A DNA stretch of 64,000 bases from Cyathus striatus (GCA_025738555.1 JAOVFP010000003.1:4898001-4962000); one strand, 5' to 3'. Positions 25,155-38,219 are shown, numbered from the stretch's first letter. Notes: a model not told the origin generated them from the sequence alone. A program made the numbers and translations.

Positions 25155-28100
25155 ATTATTTCACCAGGATTTCGTCTCTTTTGGGAAACTAGCGATCCGG
25201 CACATTTTGACCTTGTTTGTCCAGGCACACAACTTCACCTTATCTCACGTGTTTCTGCACTTTGTACCGCCCATGATTTCCATCTCTTTTTCGTCTCTTC
25301 ACAATGGAATATAATATTTGTTATTTCTAAAATATCTCTCTCAAAACCAACCGCTCTCATTCACAGCCCACTCCCACTCGCCACTCCGCCAACATGCACC
25401 TGAAAAGCGAGATCATTTTGATGTTCCGGCGTCCGGAATCTTCCTCATCTCTCTATCTCCAGCCCACTCGCTAAAGTTATGTCGACCACGACCCTCCCCC
25501 CTGCAAGGAGTTACCCTGTCTATTCCTGACACTTTGACATCCCATCACCCTTGTCATGATCCAAAATATATCAATGTCCTCTGCTCGACTGTACCCGCGC
25601 CCTTCTCTATAGATACCATATCTTGACTGTTGCGAACCTAAACGACGGCGGGCACGCACATCAAGGCGTCTACCCGCCCCAACCGCCCCCATTCCCACCG
25701 TCTCCACCGACCCCTCCCATCCCCTCCCATCCTCTCCTCGGAGCCGAACTTTCCTCAAATCAATAATCCCGGCGCAGTCGCCACAGCCGTCCAAGGGAAC
25801 ACCGAAATGCCTCCGCCCTATCTTTATCCAGCGGAGCCACAGTCGGTACTCCGGCTAAAATCCTCAACTTACATTACATCACTGCGAGCGTTAAAAAACC
25901 ACTCCATGCCAGCACATCCACAGCAAAAACATACATAGAACTCCTCCGCACAGAATACAATCCCGGGCCAAATATTCTTGAACGGATGAGGCGATGCAAT
26001 GTAATGTGATTCTTATCGCCGGACCGATTCTTACACAGATCTCTCCATCTCCTTGCTCATAGGCTCTACATCCAAACTCTTCAAACTTTCTTCTCTACAG
26101 AACCCTCCCACCTCACCTCCACCGTTCCTGACTCCCACTCCAATTCTACATACCCATCAATCACTTAATACGATCCCAACTGACTCTCTAATCTCCCCCC
26201 AGGCAGCTACTCAAGCAGCCGGAATGGAACACCTCGACCTCCCCTCGTGTCCCCTCCCTAAACTTGAAAACGCCCATGCAAAGAACGGATGACCTCGGAA
26301 TCGGATTGCCGCTCCCAAATTGCTCCATTATCTATCTATTAAAAATAAGTATAAATCTAAGGTCCCAGGCGGAAATCCACTAACCACGTACGATTCCCGG
26401 CGGGATAGGCAACTCGACCCTTCAAGGTCTTCATCTTCGAAAACTTCATATCTAAAAGAACTTCATATACGCTATCTATCACCACCCTTCGTCGACTATA
26501 CCCTTCCAGGAAGTGATCTATAATTAGACTTATGGGCGCCTGTTTGATTCCTGATTAATGGCTAACGCCTAAGTATTCTTCTCCCTCCCCCTTTCAATTC
26601 TGTATTCTCTCCTGGGTTCTATGGATCTGTACTACGGGTTGAATATCGTTCTTTGTGGTAGAAGTTGTTTTCGACTTCGCAATCGGAGTCGAAGTCTCGG
26701 ATTGACTGGTTTCTTGGTTACTGCGATGTCCTGACTTGGCAGTTGAATTGGAGAAGATAAAATGCAACGTTGGTCCTCATCTACATGTTGCTTCTCTTAC
26801 CTGTTATACTTGTAGAAGCTGTGCTCAGTTCTTGGACTTTATGTCTACGAGTTACTCTATTTTGTTTTGATGAAGTCTACCTGTACTGCGCCGTTGCTTG
26901 CTTGCCTGTGTAAATATTTTCACAGACACTGGGATCAATATATCATCATGCTTGTGTCATACCACAACTCTAAGTGCCAGAAATGGATCATTTCTGTAAA
27001 GTTCTGAACGAAACAAACGCTGTCCCGTAATTGGTTTTTCCGCCTCATGGTGAAGATTCATTCTTGCCTACAATTCCATATACATTTAATCCCGCCCCCA
27101 ACATTAATACTTAGTACTAGATAATCTGTCCCACCAATATTTCTCCATTTTACAATACTTAATACTACAGATGGCGACATCATGCGCGGGCATATGAATT
27201 GCATATGAATGTAAATACTATACTAAGTAGGCCGGCTTCGAGGATAGAACAATTTTTGTGCTGCTAAACGAACAAGTTCTTATATGCTTCCATTCCATTG
27301 AGCTCTCCTTCTCGAGGCGTCGTCAATTTTCCCGGCCAAAATCAATTGTTACTACGTCTGAAACTAACACAAGTACGAACTAAACAAAATTCGACGTTAG
27401 AACTGGAAGTACTTAGTATAAGAGTACTACTGGCAGGGGCTTTTAAAATAAGACGAAATGATTGACAACAGATTGCAGATGGATATCTCGAATGCATTAT
27501 TTGGTATTCATCCCTTGGCAGTGAGTGTGGGTGTCACTGGAATTACTTTATGTACATTGCTATTTTATTTTCAGCGGGAAGTTGAGGGTCCTCGAACACG
27601 GGAAAGGTTCCTTTGGCGGTTAGGCTACCGAACGGCAAGCGTTATCATATCACTTTGTTGACAAAAATAATGCCAAACACCGTGAATGCGTCAATGGTTT
27701 TCCCTTTCATACTTACTCTCTTTTCTTTCTTTCTGTTTCTATTTCCCTTTTACCTATATGCACCCTTATCATATAGCCGCTCGTAGATAGGTATATAAAC
27801 ATACCAGTAGACACACAACCACCTCAATCACTGTATTATACATTGAACTGAGGTGCGACCTTTAATTCTGTACTGACGTCACGCGTAGAACTACATTTAC
27901 TCACATTTTACATGTATATGGAAATTCCTTTCTACACAACGCTTTCACCACGATATTGGCGTTTTCCACCACCAGTAGCAGGAATAAACTTCACAATACC
28001 AGCGATACGGTATACCTGCACATACCCTTCCGATTTAGTATTTCACGATGACTAGCTTTGGGATCGAAAGGACGGCGATATCAGCGCCAGAGGGGAGTAT

Positions 28101-28199
28101 TCAGGAGTTGAACAGAGACAGAAAACGAGGCAAACAGGAGAAAAGAATGAAGACAAAGTCACTGTGGCAACTTGAATCTCAGCAAGCAAAAGCCAAGGA
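25155..28199. other. Long intergenic region, no gene recognised
   Basis: Apart from the OPT upstream region I see no gene. The stretch 25350-26300 is C/T-rich on the plus strand and gives open frames up to ~105 codons that read as low-complexity Pro/Ser/Thr. From 26500 to 27450 the sequence is AT-rich with no long frame. A 67-codon frame (27458-27661) is listed separately. Confidence 0.4.
27458..27661 (+). CDS. Small ORF with one predicted membrane helix (doubtful)
   Basis: A 67-codon frame with a hydrophobic stretch (AVSVGVTGITLCTLLFY). The hydrophobic start followed by basic residues is like the membrane anchor exon of an agaricomycete P450, but no further P450 exon follows, so it may be a relic or chance. 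Confidence 0.15.
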   Translation: MIDNRLQMDISNALFGIHPLAVSVGVTGITLCTLLFYFQREVEGPRTRERFLWRLGYRTASVIISLC

Positions 28200-28435
28200 G
28201 GTACTTAATACCATCGTGAGAATATTGAGTCGTTTCTTACATGCATCCTGGACGAGTCACCCGGCCATCATCAGGCAATACCCTAGCTTACCCCCTCCCT
28301 CTGTGCAGCACGTCTATGCACATCTTTTCAAGGTACTCTTCAACCCTTTCGGTGGCAAAAAGTACGGAATCGTAGGTCAGGATCCAATCCTGCAGTAGCA
28401 GCGTCCATTCAGAGTACTTGGCAGATTCTCATGAT
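28200..28435 (+). pseudogene. Broken duplicate of the 3' end of the UTP22/Nrap gene
   Basis: The translation from ~28310 reads HVYAHLFKVLFNPFGGKKYG, then after an in-frame stop QRPFRVLGRFS. The intact UTP22 gene 4.2 kb away on the other strand reads RIYADTFKVFFDPFGGDKYG and PRPFRVLGGFS. The DNA match continues into the intron before this exon (CCCTCCCTCTGTG shared), so it was copied as DNA and not from mRNA. The frame is broken by a stop at 28396-28398 and the copy lacks the last exon. The 5' part of the surrounding open frame (28048-28200) is of unknown origin. Confidence 0.8.
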
Positions 28436-28639
28436 GCACCAAATGCAGACGGTCTTTCTACGGCATACAAAAATGATAACAATGAATTACATATACATAC
28501 CCTCAGAAACTTTTCCCTTGTTGAGAGCTTCTACAAATCCATACACTGGTCGACAGCGCTAGACAAAATAACCTTACACACTGGAGTGACAGGCATGTGT
28601 ATCAGTCACCTTTAGAGTCTACCACACTAGATGGCAGTA

Positions 28640-29010
28640 TGTAAGACTTAATCGCGAGGTCCAGCTTTCCCGATCTTGAATCCACCGGCATTTCGGGTCA
28701 GGTGGTCTGGCTGGATGCTTGATAACACAATGTCGTAGGACGGCTGAAGGTAGAGCGTCCTCGACAGCGCATTCTAGTTATCCAGACCAGAACCACCCAG
28801 CCTTTCGAGCCGGGTGGTGCAGGTGGTGTCACTGGATGCATCGTGTCGCGATATCGGAGGACAGTATCTATCTCTAGCGTCCCCGACGGCGCATTCCAGC
28901 TTTCAAACCTTGAACCCGCTACCGATGGAAACTGATGGTACGGACTGTCTCTCTGGTTGTCACGACTTCGGAGATTGGCTAAAGATAAGCCTCCTGGATG
29001 GAAAGTAGAA
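28640..29010. repeat. Degenerate tandem repeat, about three units of ~110-130 bp
   Basis: The motif GCGCATTCTAG / GCGCATTCCAG recurs at about 28768 and 28899, each time about 20 bases before a GAACC or GAATCC box, with GGTGGTGCAGGTGGT-like and GGATGC boxes in between. A first, more diverged unit starts near 28652 (GAGGTCCAGCTTTCCCGATC). The repeats lie directly behind the end of the ArsB-type gene. Confidence 0.5.
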
Positions 29011-29055
29011 GCCCTCGAACACTGGGTGTGTTTCTTAGCGGTCCACTGCGTGGTG

Positions 29056-31419
29056 TTACCCCCCATAAAGCACCGCCATCTCGGCACTGACTACCCCGAG
29101 TCCCACCGTAGTCATCGTCAGTAACGGGAAGAAATTGTACTTCGCAAACTCTCGCTGGGTAATACCTTTGCCTTTCTCTTCCAATATTTGCTGCCAAAGG
29201 AGCCCAGCAAGACTGGCGCTAAACGTGAAGCTGACTGCCCCGATGTTACTTGCGACCGCAAGAGCAATAGCAGCCGCTCGGACTGTTTGATCCGGCATAC
29301 TAGAGGCCCGGACTATTTTTGTGAGTAGAATTGTAGCACCAATATTCGTGCCCGAGATATTGCACAGGACTACCCCAAGGACGCCAACTAGCCAGATTGT
29401 TTTAAAAACCTCTCCACCTGAGGCTTTGATTAGCCATCTGGCAAATATGTCTATCCAACCTTGGTGAGCGAGGGCTTCGATAAGGATAAACTGGGAGAAG
29501 GCGAAGGGAATAAGAGCGAATGGAAGCCTTGGAAATGCGGCGTGTATGGTGGGGAAGTGAGCTTTACAGAGTTTCTCGACCCGTTGAAGGAAACGAGTGT
29601 GTGAGTTACCCGACTGTTTGTCTGATTCTATAGTTTGTTTGCTGGCCGAGTCCTCCAGCTTCCTTGAATCTGGGGAGTCAACCAAGTTGGACGCGACTGT
29701 TGGCTTCACTGGGTCTCCAGATTGCGGTACGACATTTGTATCCGCCAAATCTTTCAAGTACAGTGCGGATTTTGTATCGGCTACGCCATCGGAGTACGCT
29801 GAGAGTTTTGTCTTCTCCGAATCGTCTGAGCCTCCGGAGTACGCCGAGACTTTTGTCTTTTCGGAATCATCTGACTTCTCTGTGTCCTCCGTTTTCACTG
29901 TACCATCCGATTTCGCTGAGTCCTCAGTATTCGAACGTACTCCATGGTGCGATGACCTGTGACGCATAACTGTCATTGACGCAGGATCAGGACACTGTAG
30001 CATTGCACTGTCATTTTTCGGAGGCTCGAGCGTGAAATCACTCGTTTTGGTTTCGCCAAGGGGTTTGCCAACTTCAATTCCCTCCATAGAGTCCGTTTGA
30101 GACTTCTCCAAATCATTATCATTTGCCACTGCAATCAGTACATTGTCCTGATCAAATCCACTACCAGTCTTCATGGACTCGTCCTGCAACAGAATCCGTG
30201 CGTTTTCCACGTCATCTTTCCCATCATCCATAGAGTCCGTTGGGGTCTTTAACTGAGGCTCGTTGTTCGGCAGTTTGTTTTCCGGGCTGACTTGTTCATC
30301 AGGCCTTGGCTTATATTGGTCCCATACGAGATCGAACAGGAACTTCGCGAATGCGAACGGCAAGCTTATCTTCCACACATCAACACGGAAGAAGCTTACA
30401 ATAATAATGACAACTAGGCATGTGCCCAGTAGAATGCTGCCCGCCAAAGCGCCTTTGGGATCATGAAGAACTGAGCTGATTTCAAGTTTCTCTGAAACTT
30501 CGAGCTTGCTGTGAATGTTCTTGCGGAATTGAAAAGCGAGCACTGCGAGGCAGAAAACACTGCATGCAAGGAAAGGCAAGATCGTGTATGCAGTGAAGGC
30601 TACATTGTTGACACCAAAACCTTCACAAATAACCACGTTTGTAGGATTTCCGACGAATAGAACCATACTAGCAGTGTTAGCTGCTGCAAATTCAGACATT
30701 ATCCAGGGCATATGAGTCAGCTACAGCTGGTTAGGACAGGGAGTGGTTTTTAAAGGAGCCATAACTCACTTTTCGAGTATTTGTATAATATACTAAAAAC
30801 ATCGTTCCAGACAGGATAACGGGATCATTTCCCAGCAGCACGCTCAGGACGGTCAACATTATATAGAAGTAAATGAATAGCCTCCATCCGTTCGTGCCAC
30901 CTTTATTACTGACCCAGTAGGCAGCTGCCTTCAAAATTCCGGTTATATCCAGCGTAATGGCCATGTAAGCCAGTGAGAAAAAGAGGATCAGGATATTGTA
31001 AGGCTTTACGCCGTCCGTTCCACTAGATACTATGTTCAGAAAAATACCATTTACATATAGAAGGAGCCAAACAACACAGACCTATACCCTTCGGAAGAAC
31101 GCCTTCCGAACGATATAGATCCAAAGTTTTGCTACTTACACGATTCCCCGACGTATCTACTAAGTACCAGTGTTCACCAAGTTATGAGCTATCCACATGA
31201 TAATATATCACGTACCTCAGTCTTTCCTAGACACTGTGCAGCCCATAGTATCGCTATTGCACCAATCGGAGCGGTATTTAGATTGAGATGTATTGGAATT
31301 CTCAACTTCTTGCTGGATCGCCGAACTCGAATAGTGATGCTAGACAGAGGCCGTATAACGAAAATAATTGAGAACACAAATACAACTAGCGTCCCAATAG
31401 CTGAGCTAGTGACTGGCAT
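29056..31419 (-). CDS. ArsB/DASS-type (ion transporter superfamily) membrane permease
   Basis: Four exons (31419-31216, 31156-31140, 31022-30770, 30720-29056) sum to 2139 nt, 712 residues. The membrane core matches fungal arsenical-pump/citrate-transporter-like proteins: RIPIHLNLNTAPIGAI, GIVGTDGVKPYNILILFFSL, LGNDPVILSGTMFLVYYT, AAANTASMVLFVGNPTN, and after a long loop IFARWLIKASGG, SGTNIGATILLTKI and ALAVASNIGAVSFTFSASLA. Two such repeats form the fold of the ion transporter superfamily. A polar loop of about 200 residues (~370-560) separates the halves and holds repeated SDDSEKTK / AYSDG units. Exon 2 is only 17 nt but restores the conserved IRRGIVGTDG. The ion carried (arsenite, phosphate, Na+ or carboxylate) cannot be told. 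Confidence 0.85.
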
Positions 31420-32458
31420 GATACTGATCTGTGATACTTGCGGGAAGGTTCAAGGGGGTACAAGTCACACAGAAAGCTCCTTGAAGTTCATCTTAACTTA
31501 TACGCATACTGTATATGATATCCCCACGTGGGGGGTGCTGTGAATTCGGCCTGTCCCGGCCTGTCTCGGCGATCTGTACCAAATATTTACGTAACACTCC
31601 ACAAGGAAGTATTTTTTTTGCTTCCGCTTCATCTCCCACATCCAATATCCGAATAAGTATCCAGCTTCTATGTACCAACCGAATGCACCTCCGCATGAAT
31701 CTCACATAGATGTAAAAACTACTTCTAACACCACTCTACTCATAATTTTGCGGTCTAGTTTATATGTTCTAACTATGTAATTTTTTATGGCTATGCAAAT
31801 ACATATTGTAATGAATCGTCGGGACTCCGTAAGACTCCGTATTACTGTCACAGTCAAAAATACAGATCTTCGGAGATCTATATGTCCCATCCACACTTCG
31901 GATTACCCATTATCTGATTATGAATCACCGCTACTAGTACAACTTAAGTACTTACAAGGCAGTGAATTCCTGGGTGTCCTTCTTTATCGCACCCCAACAT
32001 TCTGGTCTTCAAAAGTCAGTAAGAATCAGTAGCAGTAACAAATATGATAGAAATAGAGAGTGTGGGGTCATATTTCACGTATTTCTGTAATGTTAACTCA
32101 GTTGCTCACACAATTGGAAAATGTAAGTCTCAGCGTCGCTTCTGCTGATCCGCTCAGTAAGCACATATTAGTCTGGAGGCACTTAACTTGTTGGGTTGTG
32201 TAGCGTAAAAGCAATGTAAGTGTTCTCGTATGACACAACGAAAGACAAAGGGGGTCGGGGAAATACCTGAAAGTGACGTTCTAAGGAGCTTGTGAGCTTT
32301 CAAATAAGAAGGGTCTATACAGGCTCCAAGCGATCAAAGAATGTATGTGAGTAGAAGGAATATAGCTTGTGAATATAAGTACACCCGATACCCAGATATC
32401 TAACCTCTACTTACTTAGATGTCAAGCAAAATTCAGAGTATAGAAAGAAATGGAAACT
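31420..32458. other. Intergenic stretch, no gene seen
   Basis: Upstream flank of the ArsB-type gene and 3' flank of UTP22. Open frames are all below ~120 codons and unrecognisable. Confidence 0.4.
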
Positions 32459-35400
32459 TCAAGCATGAATTGCCAAGTTTTTGATAAGACCCGTCCCGAG
32501 GCGTTCAATCTCAGAAAGAATGGCTCCCTCATTGAGCACAACCATTCCCTTATCCTTGGCTTTCTCATTTTCCTTGGAGAGTCACGAGAATCAGTCATGT
32601 TCCCGTGAATGATATACAGATAGAAGATACCTTCTTTACAGGCACACTTGAGAATCCGCCAAGCACTCTGAATGGGCGTGGCTGCTTCAAACTTGGATCC
32701 CATACAATTCCGTACTTATCGCCCCCGAAAGGATCAAAGAATACTTTGAAAGTATCTGCATAGATGCGCTGCACGGCACAGAGGGAGGGGTGAGCAAGCA
32801 GTAGGCGCGCGGAGAGATAACTTGTACATACCTGAAGATCGTTGAACAGCAGTCGGGCGGGATCGAACCCAGGGCGAGCAGTTGCGTCATCATCAGATGC
32901 AGCAAGGTTGGCATACTTTCCTTGCCTTGAAAGTAATTTCGGATCCACTGCAATATTATGGAGATATCGCGGGAGCACGGAAGGCTTGAGTCGCACAACT
33001 ACATCATAATCTTGTGTAGGGTGTATGAAGAGTGCCTATAGAAGGGAGTGAGAGATGATAATAATAATAGAACAGAAATCTTATACCTTTACATCCAAGT
33101 TACCTCTCTCCATGCCGTGCAAGAAGTTCCAGGTAGCGCTGGCTAGCGCTTGAACTCGATTAGCGGCTACAAGGTCAGGTCCGTGAGTGGTCCATATACG
33201 ACCACCCTTGTCAAACTCGGTTGAAACCGTCCAAACTCCTGCTCCAGATGCAACAGCTTTAACCTCGGCCTCCACAGCTGTAGACCCATGTAATGGAATG
33301 AAAAGTCCTTCCTCCCATTTCCAGCCTCTTAGGAAGCTAACAACGGCGGCAAACCCACGTTCCTTGCTGCCCGGAACAAGGTGGTGTACCGTAACTTCAA
33401 GTTCAGTGTCGGCAGCAACATCCCTTCCTGCAGCCACGAAAACCTTTGCACAAATAAGTTCCACAGCTTCTTCCGATATATGACCGTGTAGCAGCCAATG
33501 TGAGGCAAGCCAACGCTTCACTAGCCTCACTGTACCAGAGAAGGCGGCATAATGATGTGACAACGCGGCGATTGCCCGATGGTGACGGGGAGCATGTATG
33601 AAACGACGAGTATATACCTCCTTGGCTTCTACAGCATCGTAATACTCCTTGTCCTTCGTGACCTGTCGGAATTGGGGTGCAAGGTGAGGTAGTACCTTGT
33701 CCCTGCCTTCGAGAATCCGATCCAGAAGCGTCGCTTCGCGGTCGTGCCATATCCGTACCGAGAATGCCCATCCTTCAGGTGTTACGATTTCCAATGAAGA
33801 CTGATCCAGTATTTCGGAGGTGTGTACTCCATCGCCTACAACGACATTTGCCCTAAGCCCCTCAATCGATTTCATCAACAACGATGCGATACGTTCTAAG
33901 AATGCTAATTTGATCTTTTGAATAGCCTTAAGATCATCTGGCCATCTGGAAGATTTCTCAAACTCGAACACTATTTCGATGGGACCCACATATCGCGCGT
34001 TTGGAGGTAATAGAGACGCCAGGGATTTTGGAACTGGAACTGGGCTGAACACGTTCGTGTACCTCAGCTGTTCCGATACCGGACTGACCGACATAAGCGA
34101 CAACGGAAGGTCATCACCAAGCGCCTTGATTGACCTAACGAGGTTATCGAAGGCAGTCATGGCACCTTTGAAGCCGGTCTGCATACCACTACCCACATAG
34201 AGACTGGATATTGACTCAGGTAAACGGAGGACAAAGTCAAATGATGACTGCCACGATTGTACTGCATCCTCCTGAATCCCGAAGTGTCGTTTAACAAGAT
34301 ATTGAACGATCATACTCGGGACATGAGCACGTTCATCTGCGGTCTTGACCTCCCACACCACACTCTCAACAATCCTCCCATCCTTGAACCTTCGTAGCTC
34401 GGCTTTGTCACCCCAGAACTCCCTGAAACGCTGGACTACAGATTCATCCTCTTCACCAGCTGCGGGACCATGATCAACCAGTCGGAATGCATTCTGCATA
34501 TTGTGGACAATTCCGACGTATATGATCGCGGGATTTGTGGGATCAGACTGTGAGATGGGGCGGGGAGTTGACGTGGGATGAAGAATGGCAACAGCCTTGA
34601 CTCGATCACCGAGGCCATGACGGAGGATAGAGGAAAGAGAGGAGAGGGTAGCGTTAGCGGGCGACCCAGAGTCGACAGTGTCTTGTATGGAAGTCTTGAG
34701 CGGTTGTAAAGAGCAGAGGTCTAATCTGAGTACGGTGTCAAACCGTGTAGGAAGGTCACGTTGTTCTGTGAGGAATACATCTGGGAATGGATCTCCAGAG
34801 AGGATGGTTTGATTGAGAGTTTCCAGAGTCTTCTGCGCGTCGTATTTAAGCTAATAAAGAACCGGTTAGATGTAAGTGACAGCATAACTTATGAGAAATC
34901 CGTACAAGCTCGACTGATCCCAGCGGAACACCAGCAAGTAAGTTAACGAGAGAACTAGAATCGACAAATACAGCTTCATGTGCATTAACGTATTCTTCGA
35001 AGGAAAACTAGAAAAACAGTTTCATACATCGTTGAGAATTAGATTAGTGAAATAACACACCCTGTGGCCCTCTTTCGACTTCACGAACACCGGCTCCTTC
35101 TCAAAGTCGTGTTTAGCTATTGGTCGCGTTGTAGTTCAAAATCCCCTGAAGTAAATGTAGACGTACCCAAGAAATCCAATGCTGCCCTGAATAACTGATA
35201 CGAACTCAACCCTCTTCCCAAAGGTTTCTCTTTGATCCTTTTCCCTTCTCCCGGGGTTCCTCGCCAAATATTAAGCAACCCAACAACGCACTCCACCATG
35301 GACCTTTCCCCTCAAATCCTCGAACGCAAAGCCTCGAACCCTCGCTGTACCCTCTCTGGTTCGCCCATATCCGGAGCAGCGTTAAGGCATCTGCAAATGC

Positions 35401-36692
35401 CAGAGATTCGTTTTTCAGAGTGTAAGTTGATAGAAGCTCTGCCCGGGGCGTGAGGCATCGCAGAAGAGCAGTGTTGTATAACGGCGTTGCGGGGTGGGTT
35501 GCAGATTTTGGGTCTTCTGAGGAGGTTGCAAAAGTTGTAACGCGCAAGTTGGAATGAGAAGGAGAGAGGCGGTGAAGAGGTATCGGGGAGTTGGGTGATA
35601 GGACGGGGATAATGCATATCTGTGCATTCAGTTTTGTGAAGTCGACTTCGGAGTCATCTGAGCGTGTAAATATTAAGCATATACGTCACTAAACATCCAC
35701 CGCACATGTATACCTTTCTTTGGTATGATAATGAGTTTTGTCGAGCGCGTGTCGCTTTGTAATGAGTCATACAAGATATCGACATTCAGGTTACTGTTCT
35801 TGCTTTTAATGAAAGAGGCGATAGTGGCAAGATAAAATGCTCGTTTTTGAAAGAATCGGCCGTTGAGATAATCCTTCTCTTGAAATAGGCTCTGCAAATA
35901 CACTTAGTTGGCTCCAGGTAGTGTGGTATGCAACGTACATTTGGCATCTCAACCGCCATATCAACGCCGAACTTGAGTCCATCTTTCGGTTTGACACTGA
36001 TTTTGTTCGCCCAGCTTCCCACTAAAATGATTTCACTGGGCTTTTCGAAAGCAACCTTCCAGTTTGTGTCCTCCGTTGGATGAGGAAGGGAATAAGGAAC
36101 GGCGATGCCTTTCTTTTTAAGTTTGCGGGCGGCTTCGAGAGGATGCTGAGGCTCTATTGACGGTAATCCAGAAAGGTAGGTATGAAGATTGAGTAGGAAG
36201 CGGTCTAATGGTGGTATTCTTGATGCTTTTGGTCGGACGTTAGGCAGTAAAGCGTCGATCTAGGAGGATGTACGGGTGTGAACGCAAATCCCGAGGTATA
36301 CTGGCTAAACACACCTGAAGTTTGAAAGAACTTGACTTGAAGAGATCCGAAGCATCCTTTATGAGACGCAACTCCTCCCCGACAGGTGGTTTCTTCGCCT
36401 TCCCGCTATTAACCTCCGGACTCCCAGCTCCTTTGTTATCAGCTGCGCTTTCATCTAATCCTCCCCATTCCTCGTCATCCTGCTCCATTGGCTCACCCTC
36501 TCCTTCACTTCCTTCGTCTCCGCTTCCATCTACATTGTCGTCCTCGTATTGCGATTCTATTTGTTCATCCTCTTCGATCACCTTGCGGTTCTGCAACGAA
36601 GGAATCAGCAAATTCATACATGGCGAAGCAAATTCTTGCACCTTTCTGGGACCAGCCTCCGTGGCTTGTTTTCGCTTGAGATTTTGAGCCAT
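32459..36692 (-). CDS. UTP22: UTP22/Nrap, U3 snoRNP component for 18S rRNA processing
   Basis: Multi-exon minus-strand gene. It starts at 36692 with MAQNLKRKQATEAGPRK, followed by an acidic stretch (VDGSGDEGSEGEGEP) as in other Nrap proteins, then IKDASDLFKSSSFKLQ, LPPLDRFL-like helix, VPYSLPHPTEDTNWKVAFEK and VGSWANKISVKP. The large exon 34499-33081 holds FWGDKAELRRFKDGRIVESV and VELICAKVFVAAG, and the last exons FDPARLLFNDL, FFDPFGGDKYGIVWDPS and ILSEIERLGTGLIKN. UTP22 is part of the UTP-C module of the small-subunit processome in the nucleolus. Inner exons between 34500 and 36240 were not fully resolved. The first intron (after residue ~17) is in frame too, so its removal is inferred. A 3' fragment is duplicated at 28200-28435. 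Confidence 0.88.
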
Positions 36693-37161
36693 TCCTCGAC
36701 GTAAACAATCTCACCAGACGATTGGAAGCTTCAGGTTGAGTGCAAAATTTAGCACAGCCACAGATTTGGTTAGACGGACCGCTTATATTCCCACGTTTAT
36801 CTCAGTCATACGACTCAGGCCACTTACTCACTACTCACCAGTTGGCATTGACCGGTGACCACCAGAATACTTGCTTTACTTCGAAATTATAAGCTCCAAG
36901 CATTTAAACTACCTTGTATACGCACCCTCTGTGAGAACTTAATTTAAACGTCCACATGCGCTGATTAGTACTCCCCAAGGAAACCAGTAGTCACTGCCGA
37001 CAATTCCCATCTAGACTTCCACTGATATACAGCGCGTGTATGTTACGAAGATGGCGTCCATGTAGGCTCATGTGGTCCGTTGGTCACCGTTGTGGGTCCT
37101 CGCCCTCGTATCATAGAAGATCTGAATCGGATAAGGACTTCAAGCTTTGAGTGAGACCACC
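36693..37161. promoter_or_regulatory. Divergent promoter region between UTP22 and the GNAT gene
   Basis: 469 bp between two divergent start codons, no open frame. A duplicated theme (CGTTGTGGGTCC, GTTGGTCACCG) is seen near 37075-37100 but no defined element. Confidence 0.35.
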
Positions 37162-38219
37162 ATGTCGCCCTTTGTTCAACAGCTTGAAACCCCATCTCGT
37201 ACGTTTCCTACTACACCGCCAATATGGAGCTCTTGGGATAACTGATTATTTTCCTTAGCTACACAGATCGAGGAGATAACTAACGTCGCAACCAGGGCGT
37301 TCGAAAATGGTACCATAGTATACCACTCTGAGTTTAAAGTTTATGCTCACAGGCGTTTAAATACTAAAGACGAATCGATCATAATGATGACGGGTGGCAA
37401 CAAAGACTTACAGCGACCACTCATAAAAGCGACGGTACATGCAACTGCACTGGATGGCAAAATACATATTGTGTCAGCAGATAATAAGATTGTCTCCTGC
37501 TGTTTTTGGTTCCCTCCCGGAAAGGACCTATTTGAGACGTGATACTCTAATTATTATATACTTGAACATCTCAAATACTAATAATGGCCCTATAATCAGG
37601 GAAGAGCAACGAGCTTTGGGATACAACGATTTCTTCAACAAATTAAGTCCTGAAGCTCAAGATTGGTGGACAAATAAGGTGATTAGTACATCTTCTATTT
37701 TGAAATTATTTATTCTTTGCTTACTGTATTTTCGGTTTAACAGTACACACAAACAGTCGGAAAGTTCTTCGAAGATATACTGAAGCCTAGAGTACGAAAT
37801 TCAGTATTCTTAGGATTACTGTGCGTTGACATATATATACCAATAGCACTACAAAGAATCGTGGTATGTCTATTTTATTGCAACAGAGTTAGAGTATAGG
37901 CGACAGGGAAATGCAACCGCACTCCTTAAACATGTGATGGAAAAGGCAGGCTATTTTTTTCATTTCGTCCTCTCTAAATATTAATGCCTTGTGTAATAGC
38001 TTGCTAAAAAAGGCGAATTTCTTGCACTCTTCGCTGGGATCAAAGAAAATGTATGTATCCATCTAATAATTCTCTTTTTTTTTCTGCTGATACAAATTTT
38101 GCCCTACTTAGTCAGACTTTTATCAAAAAGTCGGTTTCGAGCTCAGAGGAGTAACGCAACTTAAAGGGCCCACTGGCGACGAGGAAATTCCAGTGTATTT
38201 CCTTACGAAGGATGTGTAA
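37162..38219 (+). CDS. GNAT-family N-acetyltransferase
   Basis: Exons 37162-37198, 37259-37538, 37600-37678 and from 37744 onward join in frame. The product follows a common agaricomycete GNAT: MSPFVQQLETPS, EEITNVATRAFEN, MMTGGNKDLQRPLIKA, WFPPGKDLFE, EEQRALGYNDFFNKLSPEAQ, VGKFFEDILKP, then the acetyl-CoA binding motif as YRRQGNATALLKHVMEKA (R/Q-x-x-G-x-A form), KGEFLALFAGIKEN and GFELRGVTQLKGP ending VYFLTKDV. Substrate unknown. The junction between 37815 and 37880, which should supply the strand before the acetyl-CoA motif, does not splice cleanly in my hands, so the gene may have a small defect. A decayed copy follows. Confidence 0.75.

Noticed and set aside
33187..33771. Open frames within the UTP22 gene in other frames
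   Set aside because: They are shadows of the long UTP22 exon.
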